64,000 nt of DNA from assembly GCA_011037195.1 (NCBI GenBank), contig JAAEAF010000094.1:124001-188000 (forward strand), in the 5' to 3' direction. Source of the DNA: Triatoma infestans. Lineage: Eukaryota > Arthropoda > Insecta > Hemiptera > Reduviidae. Below are positions 35,501 through 46,926 of the stretch, in pieces; the first letter of the stretch is position 1, and every line of letters begins with the position of its first letter. The position numbers and the translations under genes were made by a program. The notes under the pieces were generated by a model. It had not been told where the DNA came from and made no database searches. It saw only the letters and a program-made list of their open reading frames with translations.

Positions 35501-38500
35501 CTCATGAATCTCGAAGTCATGAGCTAAATAACAAAGCCGATTTCAGCTTTCCAAAGTACGTTCAAAAGGACGAAAATGGAAATGTGCTCTAATTATTCAG
35601 GGCCCAGTAGACCACCTTTGTAGATTAGGATTAAGACACGCCACCTCTTTAGCTAATCTAGCCTAATACAAATCTCTTAGCAGCTGTGATAGATTATTTC
35701 AATTTAGTCTAAAAAATAAATGGAAAATAATTGTTCGCAGAAATGTTTGTCGAATCGAGTATATGAATCGATAATTCTATTGATAAAATCGATTAGGTAC
35801 CAAATTTTCCAAAAATTGTAGGGTGATGTATGACGAAAAGTATTTTTAATTTACAACTTACATTATGTAATAACAATAAAGTAAACATCTTTCAATATTT
35901 GTATTTACAGATTTGGATGAATGCCAATCACCAGAATTGAACGATTGCCATATTGCCGCCACATGTAGAAATATATTCGGTTCATTTGAATGTACCTGCC
36001 CGAATGGTTATAAAGATGAATTCTCTGGTAATCCACATAAATCTGGTAGAAGATGTGAAACATGCAGTTCAGAACATTGTAACCATAGAGGAACTTGCAG
36101 TTATAGTAACGGAATTCCTGTTTGCCAGTAAGTATGCGCCAATATAGTCAGTGTTTTTCCCATTCTCTTATCACTATTAAAAGAATATTTGCCAGCAAAT
36201 TTTAGAAATTGATTTTTCACCGGAAATACAAGTTTAAAGATCTAAATAGTATGGAATAAATTTTTTACTTTTTGTTCTTCACGATTTTCGAGGAGATTCC
36301 AACGATTTTTCTTAAATTTGATTATATTAACTACACCTATTTGGCCCATCACTTTTATTGAAAACATTTTTCTCCGAAAATTTATTTGAATATAGGGTTG
36401 CTATAATACTCTCTCTCTCTATATTGCTATATTCATAACGATTCGACTCAACCATTTAAACCATATTTAAGGGCTTAGCAGTAATAACACAACTCTAACA
36501 TACTTCCTCAACACTTAATACAAATACAAATGGGACGTGCAGAGTTCAGAGATATTTTCCGTGATAGCCTGCTTCTTTTTGTGGTCATCGACCGGTTTCG
36601 AGCGTCCGCCCATCGTCATGATGTTTTTGTCAAACACATCCCATATTCACTCATATTACACTAATAACATAGACTTGCATAGAGCAAATTTTATATATAT
36701 ATAGGATATCACTTTTATTTATATAAAAATTTTTCCCAGAAAATTGATTTTAAGAATTTCTGGATGAGCTGCACAGTAAATATTACAATTAAATTTTCAT
36801 TCCAGTTAGGTGTAAGATTTCTACCTGTTAATGGCAGCTACACATTTAGTAAAAGTACCAATTATGAAGATATCTTTTAATTAATAAATGAGAAAAGAAT
36901 TTCAGTAAGAGAAAGTCGTATGTGGGAGGCTATAAAAATATAATACAATGGTAATTTCCAGATGTGTTGGCAATTACTACGGATCACAGTGTGAAGTTGA
37001 TGGAGAAGTTTTAGGCGTTGCTATTGGCGCTTCTGTGGCCGCAGTCATCATCATTCTTTCAACATTAGCTTGTCTATGTATGTGGAGGTAAGTTACTGTA
37101 ATATAACAATTTTTGAGAATCAGAAATGCATTATTACAAGAAACAAGTAGATTAATTCTTTTTTCCCCTCATATAACCATGTTTTTTCAGTCGTAAATGG
37201 AACAAAGAACAAAAAATAGCCGGAATCGGTTCACCAGTATTTGGTTATATGCCATCTGGTGGGAGCACAGTAAAGACTCCTGGTGTTGGTGCACCTCCGT
37301 ATCAAGTATCACTGGAGGACCGGCTGAGATGGGCACAAATAGCAGATGTAATGGCTCAAAGTACTAATCACTATGCGGTAAAAGTATATCATGTTTTTAT
37401 TAGGATTTCACTTTTATATATTTATTTTAATTAAAACAACAATAGCAATAGAAAACATTTAATATTTACTGTTTTGTGAAGTTTTGCTCGTATTTCTATA
37501 CTTCAGCCTGAACCAGTAGGCATACCAACCAGGCCGTCTTCCGCCATGTTTGGCTATGGTGGAACTCTTCCAGTGGCACCGATGCCTTTGCCAAGGTAAT
37601 AATTGCATAAATTATTTTCTCTGCTATATATTTTGCGTTTAACTAGTGCTACAAATTAAGATTATGTGCGAATAATCCGAACCATTAATAGTGTCATTTA
37701 CCATTTTTATGTTAAATCAAATGGCTAATTTTAAATCCGCTTTTTTCCGTCAGGAATTATTTAAACCCTTGGTTCAATATCCATGATCCCTACTTTGTCC
37801 GCTAGAGAGGATTAGCGACTAGTTTCTGAAATAGAAGCTTCAATGGCAACTGTAATTACGAAGCCCCATTCGAAGTTGCATTATCGTCAGATTTAACCTA
37901 CAATAGACAAACTGCTGAAGAAGAAGTAGCAAATCACTTACTCCCCTGCACGTTGACAGCTCTCAACCTCATTCATGGTCATTACTAGACGGACATAAGT
38001 CGCCACAACTTATCCATAAAATATCCGTCAAAGTACCTACTTCATTTTAAGATTATATTTCAAACGCCACCCAAAACAAATTTCTCCTTGTCTTGAAAAA
38101 AAAGATAAAACTAAATCTCTTTTTAAATGTATCTTCTTTGATAAAAATTATCACTTTTTATTTTCTTTTAGATGATTTAAGACAAGAAACCAGTAACATT
38201 TAATTTTATTTTTTTATGTTTCTGCGATATAACAAATGTATATGTTTAAAAATTCTTTCTCACATCTTCACACTATCTATATATTAAAGCCTTGATAAAG
38301 ACAGGAAACTCTGTCGAAACATTGGCATAACTGAACGTTTCTTTTTGACCGATCCTCACCAAATTTCTTCATAACATTTTCTTTTATATTCCAGGTTAGG
38401 ACTGAGGCCTGGTTCAGCGCATAATACTCGACACGATTCCAGTAGCGAAGAGGAAGATAGAACTGATCTCTTGGGTAGAAATTTTCAAGTTCCAAGACCT

Positions 38501-38810
38501 AAAAGCAGAAGTTCGATAGCTGTAGGTTTTTTCTCTTTACAAATATTATGAAATAACGCATTTTGATACTTAATTTTACATCCGATTTAAATTCCCCATA
38601 TTGTGTTTTAGATAATTTCTATTATAATACAACATAAAACATTTTATTCTTGCTTCAATATTTTGTGTTTTCTGTTTTTAGAACCAAAGCGGCATCTATT
38701 ATGACGTTGATTATGAACAACAGGCCGATCATTTTAATGGTAATAAACATCCCGGATGTATTGCTCTGAATACGTACACTATGGGAAGATCACATTATTA
38801 TAGGACATGA
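26595..38810 (+). CDS. Mucin-like SEA/EGF single-pass membrane protein, 5' partial
   Basis: Twelve exons join with consistent phase: 26595-28025, 31155-31337, 31497-31692, 31914-32131, 34213-34340, 34437-34701, 35911-36127, 36962-37087, 37191-37377, 37507-37595, 38395-38521, 38682-38810 (TGA). Together they give 1,097 residues. The first exon has a TTACAG acceptor and starts mid-codon, so upstream exons exist but were not found. Layout: Pro-rich then Thr/Ser-rich mucin-like region (to about 476), conserved linker (477-602), EGF-like module with CDTDQHEICRTDQGVSSCHC (exon 4), SEA-like domain (about 676-806), Ca-binding EGF starting DLDECQSP, a second EGF ending CQCVGNYYGSQC, TM helix (about 895-918), then a cytoplasmic tail with an acidic SSSEEEDRTDLLG stretch. 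Probably a heavily O-glycosylated surface or apical-matrix protein; no ortholog name is given with confidence. Introns are loaded with transposons. Confidence 0.85.
28225..28649 (-). repeat. CTTCCGG-family repeat, inverted, split by LINE
   Basis: Starts TTTACTTTCTCTTACTGC, contains CGAGTTTTCACTGG and TTGACCGGAAGTG, and ends AGTAAGAGAAAGTCGTGTAA. Its end sequence recurs after the LINE at 30834-30860. Confidence 0.7.
28650..30833 (-). mobile_element. R1/I-group LINE, 5'-truncated, in host intron
   Basis: Flanked by an exact 15-bp duplication GTCGTGTAAGTGTTT (28635-28649 and 30834-30848), so both ends are known. Read on the minus strand from 30833: RT with motif A CFFDVEGTFDRVSFDAFEDA and motif C QAYADDGVILL in a different frame, then thumb (GVVLGSKLNWSEHVK), RNase H (YTGGSRM, where the usual Asp is Gly; WATVFQAEVYAI), and a C-terminal zinc knuckle CRVCETEEETPMHLMTDC. 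RNase H places it with I/LOA/R1-type elements rather than jockey. At least five frame breaks make it inactive. It lies antisense in the first visible intron. Confidence 0.85.
31375..31425 (+). repeat. CTTCCGG-family end fragment
   Basis: ACGATTTCAATACTTCCTGT and TAGTAGGAATAAGAGAAAGT match the family right end. It lies in the short intron 31338-31496. Confidence 0.6.
32428..32605 (-). mobile_element. tRNA-derived SINE, copy 1
   Basis: Minus strand contains the RNA polymerase III B-box GGTTCGAGTCC (within GGACTCGAACCCG on plus) and shares with 41245-41440 a body including CGGAGC-TTCTC, GACA-ACA-TGTCCATCACCG, TAGAGGTTCTTA and CTAAGGGCAGC. The A-box is poorly preserved. It sits immediately upstream of the mariner remnant. 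Confidence 0.65.
32655..33790 (+). pseudogene. Mariner transposase remnant
   Basis: Starts MNKLEYRSVIKFFVLDDLSP with the helix-turn-helix segment SISTVKKM, then stops and frameshifts. Later segments show KLCARWVSHLL, ETWVHHFTAKSKQQSKQW, ILLIDYLPKGQTINGEYY, REKRPGLQKKK, HPPYSTDLGPSDFHLFPNL and FGSNEEVIAAVNGYF. The first catalytic Asp (normally DETW) is Tyr, the second (normally in HQDNA) is lost in a garbled stretch, and the third (PSDF) is kept, so the enzyme is dead. TTCTAGGCCGAGAACTTTTC near 33764 resembles a mariner right end; no left end was found. Confidence 0.85.
33791..34212. other. Intron sequence, no further feature
   Basis: Rest of the intron before the exon at 34213. It has a weak CTTCCGG-family end-like motif (GACGGAGAAAGTGTGTGATT) near 34133. 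Confidence 0.4.
35200..35655 (+). pseudogene. LINE C-terminal fragment in intron
   Basis: Around 35396-35490 the plus strand encodes EDAMC, a stop, then FCKAEEETLMHILCECGSL, the Cys/His knuckle found at the C-terminus of R1/I-type LINE polymerases. AAACCGACGTTTCGCCCATA at about 35288 also occurs, diverged, at about 39722. Dead fragment within the intron 34702-35910. Confidence 0.55.
36150..36935 (-). repeat. CTTCCGG-family repeat interrupted by half a foldback
   Basis: Begins CATTCTCTTATCACTATTAA and TTTTTCACCGGAAATACAAG, and resumes after the foldback fragment with ATATCACTTTTATTTATATA and AATTTCAGTAAGAGAAAGTC near 36901. It lies in the intron between the two EGF-coding exons. Confidence 0.55.
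36546..36691. mobile_element. Foldback element, copy B (left arm only)
   Basis: TCAGAGATATTTTCCGTGAT, then TGTGGTCATCGACCGGTTTC and GACTTGCATAGAGCAAATT match the left arm of copies A and C. The right arm and tail are missing, replaced by TA-rich sequence. Confidence 0.7.
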
Positions 38811-38926
38811 AGTATACAAAAATAAGAAGGGCGAAAAATACGATTCCAAATCAAGCACAAACATTGCAAGTATTTTATTTTAACTTTGGCTACGATCAAA
38901 GAATTAAAAAAAGAAGATAATTTTGA

Positions 38927-38932
38927 AATAAA
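38927..38932 (+). terminator. Polyadenylation signal of membrane-protein gene
   Basis: AATAAA 117 bp after the stop codon. It is one candidate; the 3' UTR is AT-rich and other signals follow. Confidence 0.45.
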
Positions 38933-38939
38933 GTGGAAT

Positions 38940-41240
38940 AGTTAAATGTATATTAAGCCCAATTGTGCTAGTATATAAATGGAATGTAAAACTGTTTATA
39001 AAAAATACGACTAATTTAAATACTATTTTTGTTAACAAAAAAAAAAACGGAAACCAGTGTATTCTGTTGTTTTATATTTTTTAATATTAAAAAAAAAAGG
39101 TTAAAAAAGAGAAAAAGAATGAATTGTATATTATTGTATGCGCACTTGAACAAGTACCTTTAAAACAATATTACAATAACGTTTTAGCACGACAACTTTG
39201 AAAAGAAATTTTTATGGCGGAGCTAAATTACAACAAATATCAATCAGTGTTTACTTGAGGTTATAAATAGTTGAGGCTATCGTGTGTGCTGAGAGAATTT
39301 AAAATGGTAGAATGGTAATTTTAGAGAATGTAAACAAATACACAGGATGGAAGACAATTGGCAACAGAAACAACCCTTTGGTTAATAAGATATTTCCATA
39401 ACAAAGTTGGCCAGCTATTATATGCTTTAAAGGTTCTTGTTCGAATCATTTCATGCATAATTTGTTAACGCTAGAAAAAAAAGTGAGTTAAAGTATAAAT
39501 ATTTTTTTGTAATAAAAAAATAAATGTTTTATATATGATTTTTTTTTTAACTTTTCCCATTTCAACAATAAAATACATGTATTAGTATATTACAAGGGAA
39601 GTTAGAAACTATGAATACGTTAGCGAAAACAACAACATAAATTGACAATCTAGTTATCACCATATGAAAAAATTAACAGCATAAAAACTTGATGTTCCCG
39701 GTTGAGACCACGTCAGTGGTTAAACCGACTTTTCGCCCATATAGTAATGAGCTTCTTCGGATTGTTATATCTTGCTAATGCAGCTATGAACCTTGGTAGA
39801 ACCGGGGCTTCATTTTCTGTTCCTTGCCCACGGTTGGCTGGCGGATGGGGAGGTCTAAGTATCCCATTCCACTGCCCTCCTGCTAGTTTTAATCTGTTGT
39901 GCTGTAGTGTTTCATGAAAATGGCCGCAGAAATCTAAAAGATCGTATAACAGCATATTCTTATTTGGCCTTGGCAAACACTGTTATTTATACACTATAGT
40001 AACAAATGCTGCCAACCACAAATTTATACAGAAACCATAAGAAATAAAATCACAAATTCACTTCTAATTAATGTCCATAAAAAAATCTTTTGTTATTTTT
40101 CGACTCTTGTGTTGAAAGTGGTCACTGCACGCTCTGCAAACAAGCGACACAACATTTCTAAAGAAGAAGAAATCTTATAGGCCTTTTCTGAAATACCCAA
40201 CCTTTGCCCTTGAAAGGTATTTGAAAAATATTTTGACTTTTCTTGACAGATAATGGTCACCTTAAAAAATAAAATACAAAGTCTGCCTTAGTCCTCCAGC
40301 TCTTGAGAGATTCAAGATCCACTCTTTCATGTAGAGCGCACAATGCACAATGCAAGAGCGAAGTGATGGATGGTATAAGACAGTAATGGTGATCCTATGA
40401 TACGCGTCCGGAGGTGGCACCTATGAAAACTATACTGGTACGAGAACGATTTACGAAAGTTACCTGTTAGCTTCACCAATGAGAATAAACCAGGGATAAA
40501 CAAACGTACATCTTACATCATATTGCTTTACCAAAAAGTTTCTTCAGACACTACCGCCACAATTAGCATTGTTGCTGGGATGAAGCAGCATAATATATCG
40601 ATTAGGTGTTGAATTTATTGATGTGGTCAATTTGAAAAGTAACAATATCATTATTTTATGTGCTCCCTTCGATTTTTCTGCAAAGTGTAAAAGCAAAATT
40701 CCACGCTCTATTTGAAGTTTTCCTAACTTTTTATTATATATTTTCCTTTTACATATGCTTGCCAGTCATTATTTCTTGAAATTTTTTTTTTCAAAGGATA
40801 GCACGACTGTTGAATCTAGATCGAAGGGTGTATTACTGAACAAAATATGAACCAGGTTTATAGCATTTAGTATCGAAGGAAAAATCTCTTTAAAAGCATT
40901 TTGTACGATTTTATGATCAGTTATAGAATTTCAATTTTATTTGTTATTACTTCATTTATGTGAAATTCCATGCTAATTTGTGAGCAAGTTGATAACTTTG
41001 TGTTCGTGAATTTTTGGCACGCGCACGAAACTAGTTTCGCCACCACTAGTTTAAGGTGTCATACAGGAGAGACACACTTCAAGACTGTATTACTACTACC
41101 TTCATACATATGACAAATGAAATGTTCAGTATTATTGTTAAGCATAAATTACCGTAATCACATATTTAAAAGTCTTTGTTTCTTCTTCCTATTGAATGTA
41201 ATCTCACATTTAGATTTAGAATGTTGTAGAAGATTTTTGC
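38940..41240. other. Intergenic region, no gene recognised
   Basis: Mostly AT-rich. A GC-richer patch at about 39700-39960 begins AAACCGACTTTTCGCCCATA, related to 35288-35307, and is probably an old transposon piece. No splice-consistent frame was found. Confidence 0.45.
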
Positions 41241-41244
41241 ACTC

Positions 41245-41440
41245 TGGCCTAAAAGATTTATTGTGCCCCCGGAGCCTTCTCCAATGAACAGCCAACATTC
41301 TCTAGTAACGGACAACACTGCCCATCACCGGACAGTGAGTTGTAGAGGCTCCTAAAAGAATCTAAGGGCAGCATGCTGGATTTGAACCTGGGACTTCCGC
41401 GTTGCTAGTCTAAGCGCGCTAATCCCTTCCTTCTCCCTTG
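41245..41440 (-). mobile_element. tRNA-derived SINE, copy 2
   Basis: On the minus strand, TTAGCGCGCTTAGACTAG resembles an A-box region and GGTTCAAATCC is a B-box about 30 bases further on, the spacing of a tRNA-derived promoter. The body is shared with 32428-32605 and partly with 63040-63125. The region downstream on the plus strand (to about 41480) may still be part of the element. Confidence 0.7.
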
Positions 41441-42045
41441 GCTTTCGCCAGTTAACTAGGGATGGAGACCCTAGTTTGTGTACCATGTTTGTCCGTGTAA
41501 GTGTGTAGTTTAAGTGTATTGTGTACTGTTCTGATGAAGTGATGGAGTACTGAGCTGTGGTAACTGTGGTCGCTACTCCCCAAGTAACTGCAGGCAAAAG
41601 ATACCCCTTGCGGGCAAATCTCACATTTACTTGGATACAATGAAATAATCTCATATTTACTTGCATCCTCACTGTTAATATCATCCTGGAGCTAAGTACA
41701 ATAGCGATCATTATGAGGATTTTTTCATATCTTCTTTCAGCAAATATTGTATCAGTAGTATAAGACAATGAATATAGATATTAAACAGTCAATAGCCTAA
41801 ATGTGAACCATGAGGACATCAGATTTTAGTAAGCTGGGAAAAAATCCTATATTCACAAATAGCTTGATCTAGCAATCAACATAATACTACTGAAGAAGCA
41901 TATTATAATGTGAGATATACGTCGGCTTGTAGCAAATCACTGTCGACAACTTTAAAATACTGTTGAAATTGCCATTTCTACAACTCTTAATAAAATATCC
42001 TAAGCGAAAAAATATGAAGTTTGGAAATTGTAAATTATAATTACC

Positions 42046-44131
42046 TTATTTGTTGGGCATAAAATATCGACAAAATTTCTCTAAATTCATAACTTCACCT
42101 TGACCGGTACCTGATTTCATTGATATAAATTCATGTATGTTATTTGTACAGGCTGAAAAAAATAATTTACGATTTCATTTTATTTTATGACAACAAGTTT
42201 TATTACCGAAATATTTATTTTGAATCTTTCTGAGATCAAAAAAATGATGTTTTTAGAGATTGGTCGGTATGTGTAGTATGTTTGTACTATAAGGTAAAAA
42301 ACATACAAAATCGAAAATCCCAGGTGGTTCAAATACTTGTTTTCTTCCGTTATTTTATCAAGAATCAACAGCAATGATTATCTTTAAACTTAGTAGCCTT
42401 ACTATATAGATATTATGTGTATATAAATTTAAAAATTTCTAACTTTAATCGAAGCTAACATACCTACTTATGAAAATAAATAAATAGTTACCTTCAGTTT
42501 TTATAGGCATGTAGGCCGGTGGTTCACTCATATAACTACCATCAGGTTTTCTCATGTGACTACGATCCGACGCAAAAGTTAACAAATAAACCTCAGATGG
42601 AATTACACGAAACAATCTAAAGGAAAAATATAATTCAAACGTTTCATACGTATAATAATTACATCAACTTAGCCAATACAAACCTTTCATGATAGATGTT
42701 ATATTCAGGCTTTATAGCTTTTCTAACATAATTGTCAAAAGATGTGGGAAATTCCAAGACAGTATCGAAATCATAAACCAGAACTTCTACAGGATGTTTC
42801 TGTATCAAGAAAACATGGTAATCCTGCAGCAGAAATAAAAGACTAGTTTCAATAGCATTAGAAATAAAATTAGGGCAAACTATTGTTAGTTAGCAACCAC
42901 TATATTGGAATAGCTTCCCGAAAAGAAACATTACATTTACATTAAATAAATTCTAACAAAAAATCTGGTGTTCAGTTTTTTCTCTTACTCTTTCTCTTAC
43001 TCCAGTTCTCAAAATATAACTGACAACATTTATAGTTAATATACCAAATTTAATGAAATTCGTCGAAAACTGAAAAAACTGTTCAGTAAAAACGCACTTT
43101 CGGTTTACTAATTTTCTTGAAACTCGGAATTTTGGTCATCCATGTATTTCTAATTAATTTTGTTTGGATGATAGAATTGTATAATAAACCAACCCCACTA
43201 AGCACTTAAGAGAAAAACATAACCCACCCCTCCCACAAAAGTAACAACCTTAAATGATTTTTTCCGGAGAAATGTTTGAAATAAAAGTTTTAGCTCTTTG
43301 TGTGTATAGTTGATAGCCCATGTTTCAAGAAAATCGTTGGAGCCATTTTTGATAAAATCGCAAAAAAGTAAAAAAAACAACTAGTAAAGTGGTACTTCTG
43401 GTTGAGGAATTTTGACAGATAATTTACTGTCAGATCCCATGGTGATACCTAAACGGAATATTTCTACGGTTTTTCGTTTTAGAGCTATGCTGTTCAAATA
43501 AATACTTACGTACATACATACATACATACCCACACACAGACCATTTTCTAAAAACCACTTTTTTGGACTCAGGGAACCTCAGAACGGATATTTCCGATGA
43601 AAGCTCGATATCGAAATTATGAGAAGATCACAATACTTCCTCTTACTAGGAGTAAGATAAAGTAAGAATGGTACAAGAAATTTGAAGTTAAGGAACACTA
43701 ACTGAAAAGTTCAAAGAAACAATTTCAAGTAAAATAAAAACATTTTTTTCTTTAACACAAACCCCAACTAATATAAAACAATTTCAAATTAAACTTGTGA
43801 AAATCACACTAACCCAAACACACATATAATCTCTTGATTCACACCCAGATTTCTGAAACCAAATGGGTACTTGTTTAGCATCGTTAGAAACAAATATCAC
43901 AAAACAATTTTCCAATAATCCAGTATGAAAATCTTTAATTTTTTCGCATAATTTCCAAATATTTTCTTCACTGAAACAAAGAAGAAATTTTCCAAGAGTT
44001 TTCCTGCATTTGCATTAACTATATAAACTGGATTTATTAATAAAAATTATACATAAAGTTAATATTTACCAGTAGCATGATGAATATAGGCTATTTTCAC
44101 GTTTAATTGTTAAAGATTTTGCATTATTCAT
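42046..44131 (-). CDS. NTAQ1: Protein N-terminal glutamine amidohydrolase (NTAQ1)
   Basis: Five minus-strand exons in phase: 44131-44070, 43970-43814, 42823-42684, 42616-42492, 42152-42046, giving 196 residues (human about 205). The enzyme deamidates N-terminal Gln to Glu, feeding proteins into the Arg/N-degron pathway. The catalytic triad of the family is present: Cys21 in YSSCYCEENIWKLC (codon split over the first intron), His76 in the WDYHV signature (W ends exon 2), and Asp91 in VYDFDTVL. FASDRSHM and the C-terminal GTGQGEVMNLEKF match the family. Intron 2 carries a CTTCCGG-family copy. The gene diverges from the isochorismatase gene across about 590 bp. Appears intact and functional; the Drosophila counterpart is tungus. 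Confidence 0.93.
42955..43670 (+). repeat. CTTCCGG-family repeat in NTAQ1 intron 2
   Basis: Starts AAATCTGGTGTTCAGTTTTT and CTCTTACTCCAGTTCTC, with one module at about 43088 (AAACGCACTTTCGGTTTAC), then AATCGTTGGAGCC, a (TACA)n patch, CCACTTTTTTGGACTCAGGG and the right end CCTCTTACTAGGAGTAAGAT. Antisense to the host gene. Confidence 0.75.
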
Positions 44132-44720
44132 AATGGGTTATGTTCTTTTGCTAGAGAATATTAAAATTCATGCTCTTATGCCGACTGTAAGGAGATTTTA
44201 TTTTTAAAAATATGACCTAAGATTGTATATTTACAAAATCAACTATAAATTTTCATCGTAACTTCTTCATAAGCAAGGCTTAATATTAAATAATGGTCAT
44301 TTTATAACCACTGAATGTTGATAACCTACCTTGTGTTTCTTTAAAACCTAATCACCTGCTCAATACCCCCCCTCTGAATGCTGTAAAATTATAATATTCT
44401 ATTACGTAATAGTTTTCTGAATTGCATGCCTTTAAGTGTAGTATAGAAAAATTATCATATGTTTACATTTTCTATTTATTGAATCTAAATTGCAATTGTT
44501 TCACAATTTGATGTATTTGTAAAGTTAAATTGAGTGTTAACAATAGTTTATCTCTTATACCTGGTATCACTTCCATTGAACGTATTTGGAGGTGCTTATC
44601 AACGCTATCATTTATACAGCTGGCTTAAATACTTGTGTTCAGTTTGTGGATAATTTGTTTTGTACCTGTTGATCCTGATAACAGTGTATAATATTTGAAG
44701 TATATCAGAATTAATTGAAA
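44132..44720. promoter_or_regulatory. Candidate bidirectional promoter, NTAQ1/ISOC
   Basis: Only 589 bp separate the two divergent start codons, and no transposon is recognised in it. 5' UTRs and transcription starts cannot be placed from sequence; the role is inferred from layout. Confidence 0.45.
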
Positions 44721-46859
44721 ATGTCATCAACAATTGTAAAATTTGGTTTTCTACCAGTAAAAAGAACTGTTTTTCTATTATGCGATGTACAAGAAAAATT
44801 CAGAACTGCAGCTATGTACTTTCAAGAGATCATACAGTCATCCAACAAACTGGTATAAATAGCGTATATTCTTTTGAAGTAAATTTTTTCAAAATTCATT
44901 TCTGTTAATTAGTTTTCTTAATTACAGTTACAGGCTTCCAAAATATTAGATATACCATTAGTTGTTACTGAACAATATCCAAAAGGTCTAGGTAGAACTG
45001 TAGAAGAATTGGACATTGCACACGCTAAAGCAGTTTTCTCCAAAACAAAATTCAGTATGGTTACGCCGGATTTCTATAAAAAATTGGATTCATTATGCGA
45101 TGGCAATGTACAATGTGTTGTACTGTTTGGTCTTGAGGTGAGTAATAATTTAAGGGGTTTAGGTTTTATCTTATACGGTATTTTTAAGATATTTCCAATA
45201 TCTAATATTTTCATATCAAATATATGTTCACCCATTTTGGGAATAATGGTTATAACGATAACTATCCCAGATGTTTTCATAGTTATTCAAATATTGAAAT
45301 GTCAACTCTAGCTATTTTTAGACTTAGAATTCACAGCTCTACCATTTGGAAATTTGTGTTTCGTTACATTAAGTTCTTAGTGATAATTAATACTTTTGCA
45401 CCAGAAAACAAACCATATAATAGTACATAATAATATGAAAATGTCCTAAAACAAATTTAAATTATGTTTTTAATATTTATGATCAAATACATTTTTTCCC
45501 TAATTTATCTAGGAAACAGTATTTTGGAATCTAGTGCTGTGTTAGGCAGTTATTCCTTATTTTACATCTTGTATATTTGTATAACCATTAATTGCTTTTA
45601 CGAAGTTTAAAATAATATTTTGTAGTTATGTCTTATCTTTATTTGACTCATTTACAACAACCGGTCTTTTTTGTGATAGTATTTTTATCACCTACTTTCT
45701 CCGATAACGGGTACCATAAAATACCATGTGATAATAACAGTAAAAGTAAGAAAATAAAAACTATTTCATTGGAAATTTTATAGCATTTTTAATCACTATT
45801 ATTTATTAACTCGATAACCCTTTCAATTTATGTTTAGAAATGTTTATAATAAAAGCTTAATGATTTGCCAGAAAGAAGATAATGAAAAATATATTAACTT
45901 AATTACAAATAAATGAATATATATTATGAATAAGTATAGATATGATAAATAACATGAATTATATAAAAAATATTAAACGTTTACATTAATGATCGATCTT
46001 TATATTTTAATTATATATCTGCATAATCGATATTTAAATTGGTTTAGGCTCATGTATGCGTTGAGCAAAGCGCCGCAGAATTGTGTGCACTTGGTTTACA
46101 AGTGCATGTAGTTGCCGATGCAACAACTTCCAGAACACAAGAAGATAGACTTCTTGCTTTTCAGGTAGTTATCTTTCATTTTCGTTTTGTATAAAGTGAG
46201 AAAGTTTTAGAAAAGGAGCGATTTACAAAAAAAGCGGTATACATGGTTTCTTTAATACCTGTTATATTTATTTACCAACTATACATGAATAAGTTCATTT
46301 TTATATAAAAATTAATTTTACAAACTGTGACTTTAGCCTTTCCCGTAAATTATTATTTCATTTCTTTTTCTATTGTTTCTGCCCATCTATCAGAAATAAG
46401 AAGATATTTAATAATAAATCCGAGGTTGAAGAAAATTTGACTTCATATAAGAAGCTTTGTAACCAGTTGAGAAATGCGTTCACATTATATGTACATCTAT
46501 AGCTTGCGTTAAGCAACATATTTACCGGTATCGGCCTTGCGATGTTTACAGTAATCAGAGCAAAACGGATTCAAGGGCGATTATAATGCATATATCTTGC
46601 AAGATATTATATTGATATTTACTAGCCTTATTTGGTATAGATTTTCTAGCACTATAATTGAAATGAAAACTAATTTTAGATTTCCTAATGATAATAATTG
46701 TTTTGCTAATTTCAGAGATTGCAACAAATTGGTTGTTTTATAACAACTACAGAAAGTGTATTGTTTAAATTGATTGGTGACAAAGAGAATCCGAAATTTA
46801 AAGCTATACAATCGCTCATAATGAAACCGATTACACCAACAGGGCTTGCGAGGATGTGA
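44721..46859 (+). CDS. ISOC2: Isochorismatase domain-containing protein (ISOC2-like)
   Basis: Exons 44721-44852, 44928-45137, 46048-46164 and 46716-46859 join in phase to 200 residues, close to human ISOC2 (205). Cysteine-hydrolase fold of the isochorismatase superfamily, with the residues expected for the Asp-Lys-Cys triad: Asp22 in LLCDVQEKF, Lys83 in FSKTKFSM, Cys118 in AHVCVEQS. LVVTEQYPKGLG and GLQVHVVADATTSRT are further family signatures. The physiological substrate of animal members is not established. The final coding exon exists in a second copy at 47463-47606, so two transcripts are possible. Assignment to ISOC2 rather than ISOC1 rests on length. Confidence 0.9.
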
Positions 46860-46860
46860 A
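46265..46860 (+). repeat. Segmental duplication around ISOC last exon, copy 1
   Basis: Intron plus terminal exon matching 46927-47607. Shared landmarks: TTTACCGGTATCGGCCTTGC (46522 and 47205), GTAATCAGAGCA, GGGCGATTATAATGCATAT, then the exon. Boundaries are approximate. Confidence 0.85.
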
Positions 46861-46926
46861 CAATGCCTTATTAATTATATCATTTGCTTACATTAATATT
46901 TGTTTTTATTTATTATTTGTATCATT

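Noticed and set aside
39702..39976. Overlapping frames in a GC-richer patch
   Set aside because: No domain seen; sequence resembles a dispersed repeat edge also present near 35288.
42180..42374. 64-residue minus-strand frame between NTAQ1 exons 4 and 5
   Set aside because: It is intronic and without family resemblance; exon 5 at 42046-42152 completes the protein.
45009..45430. Extended plus-strand frames past the ISOC exon 2
   Set aside because: They read through the GTGAGT donor at 45138 into intron; the spliced model matches the family.
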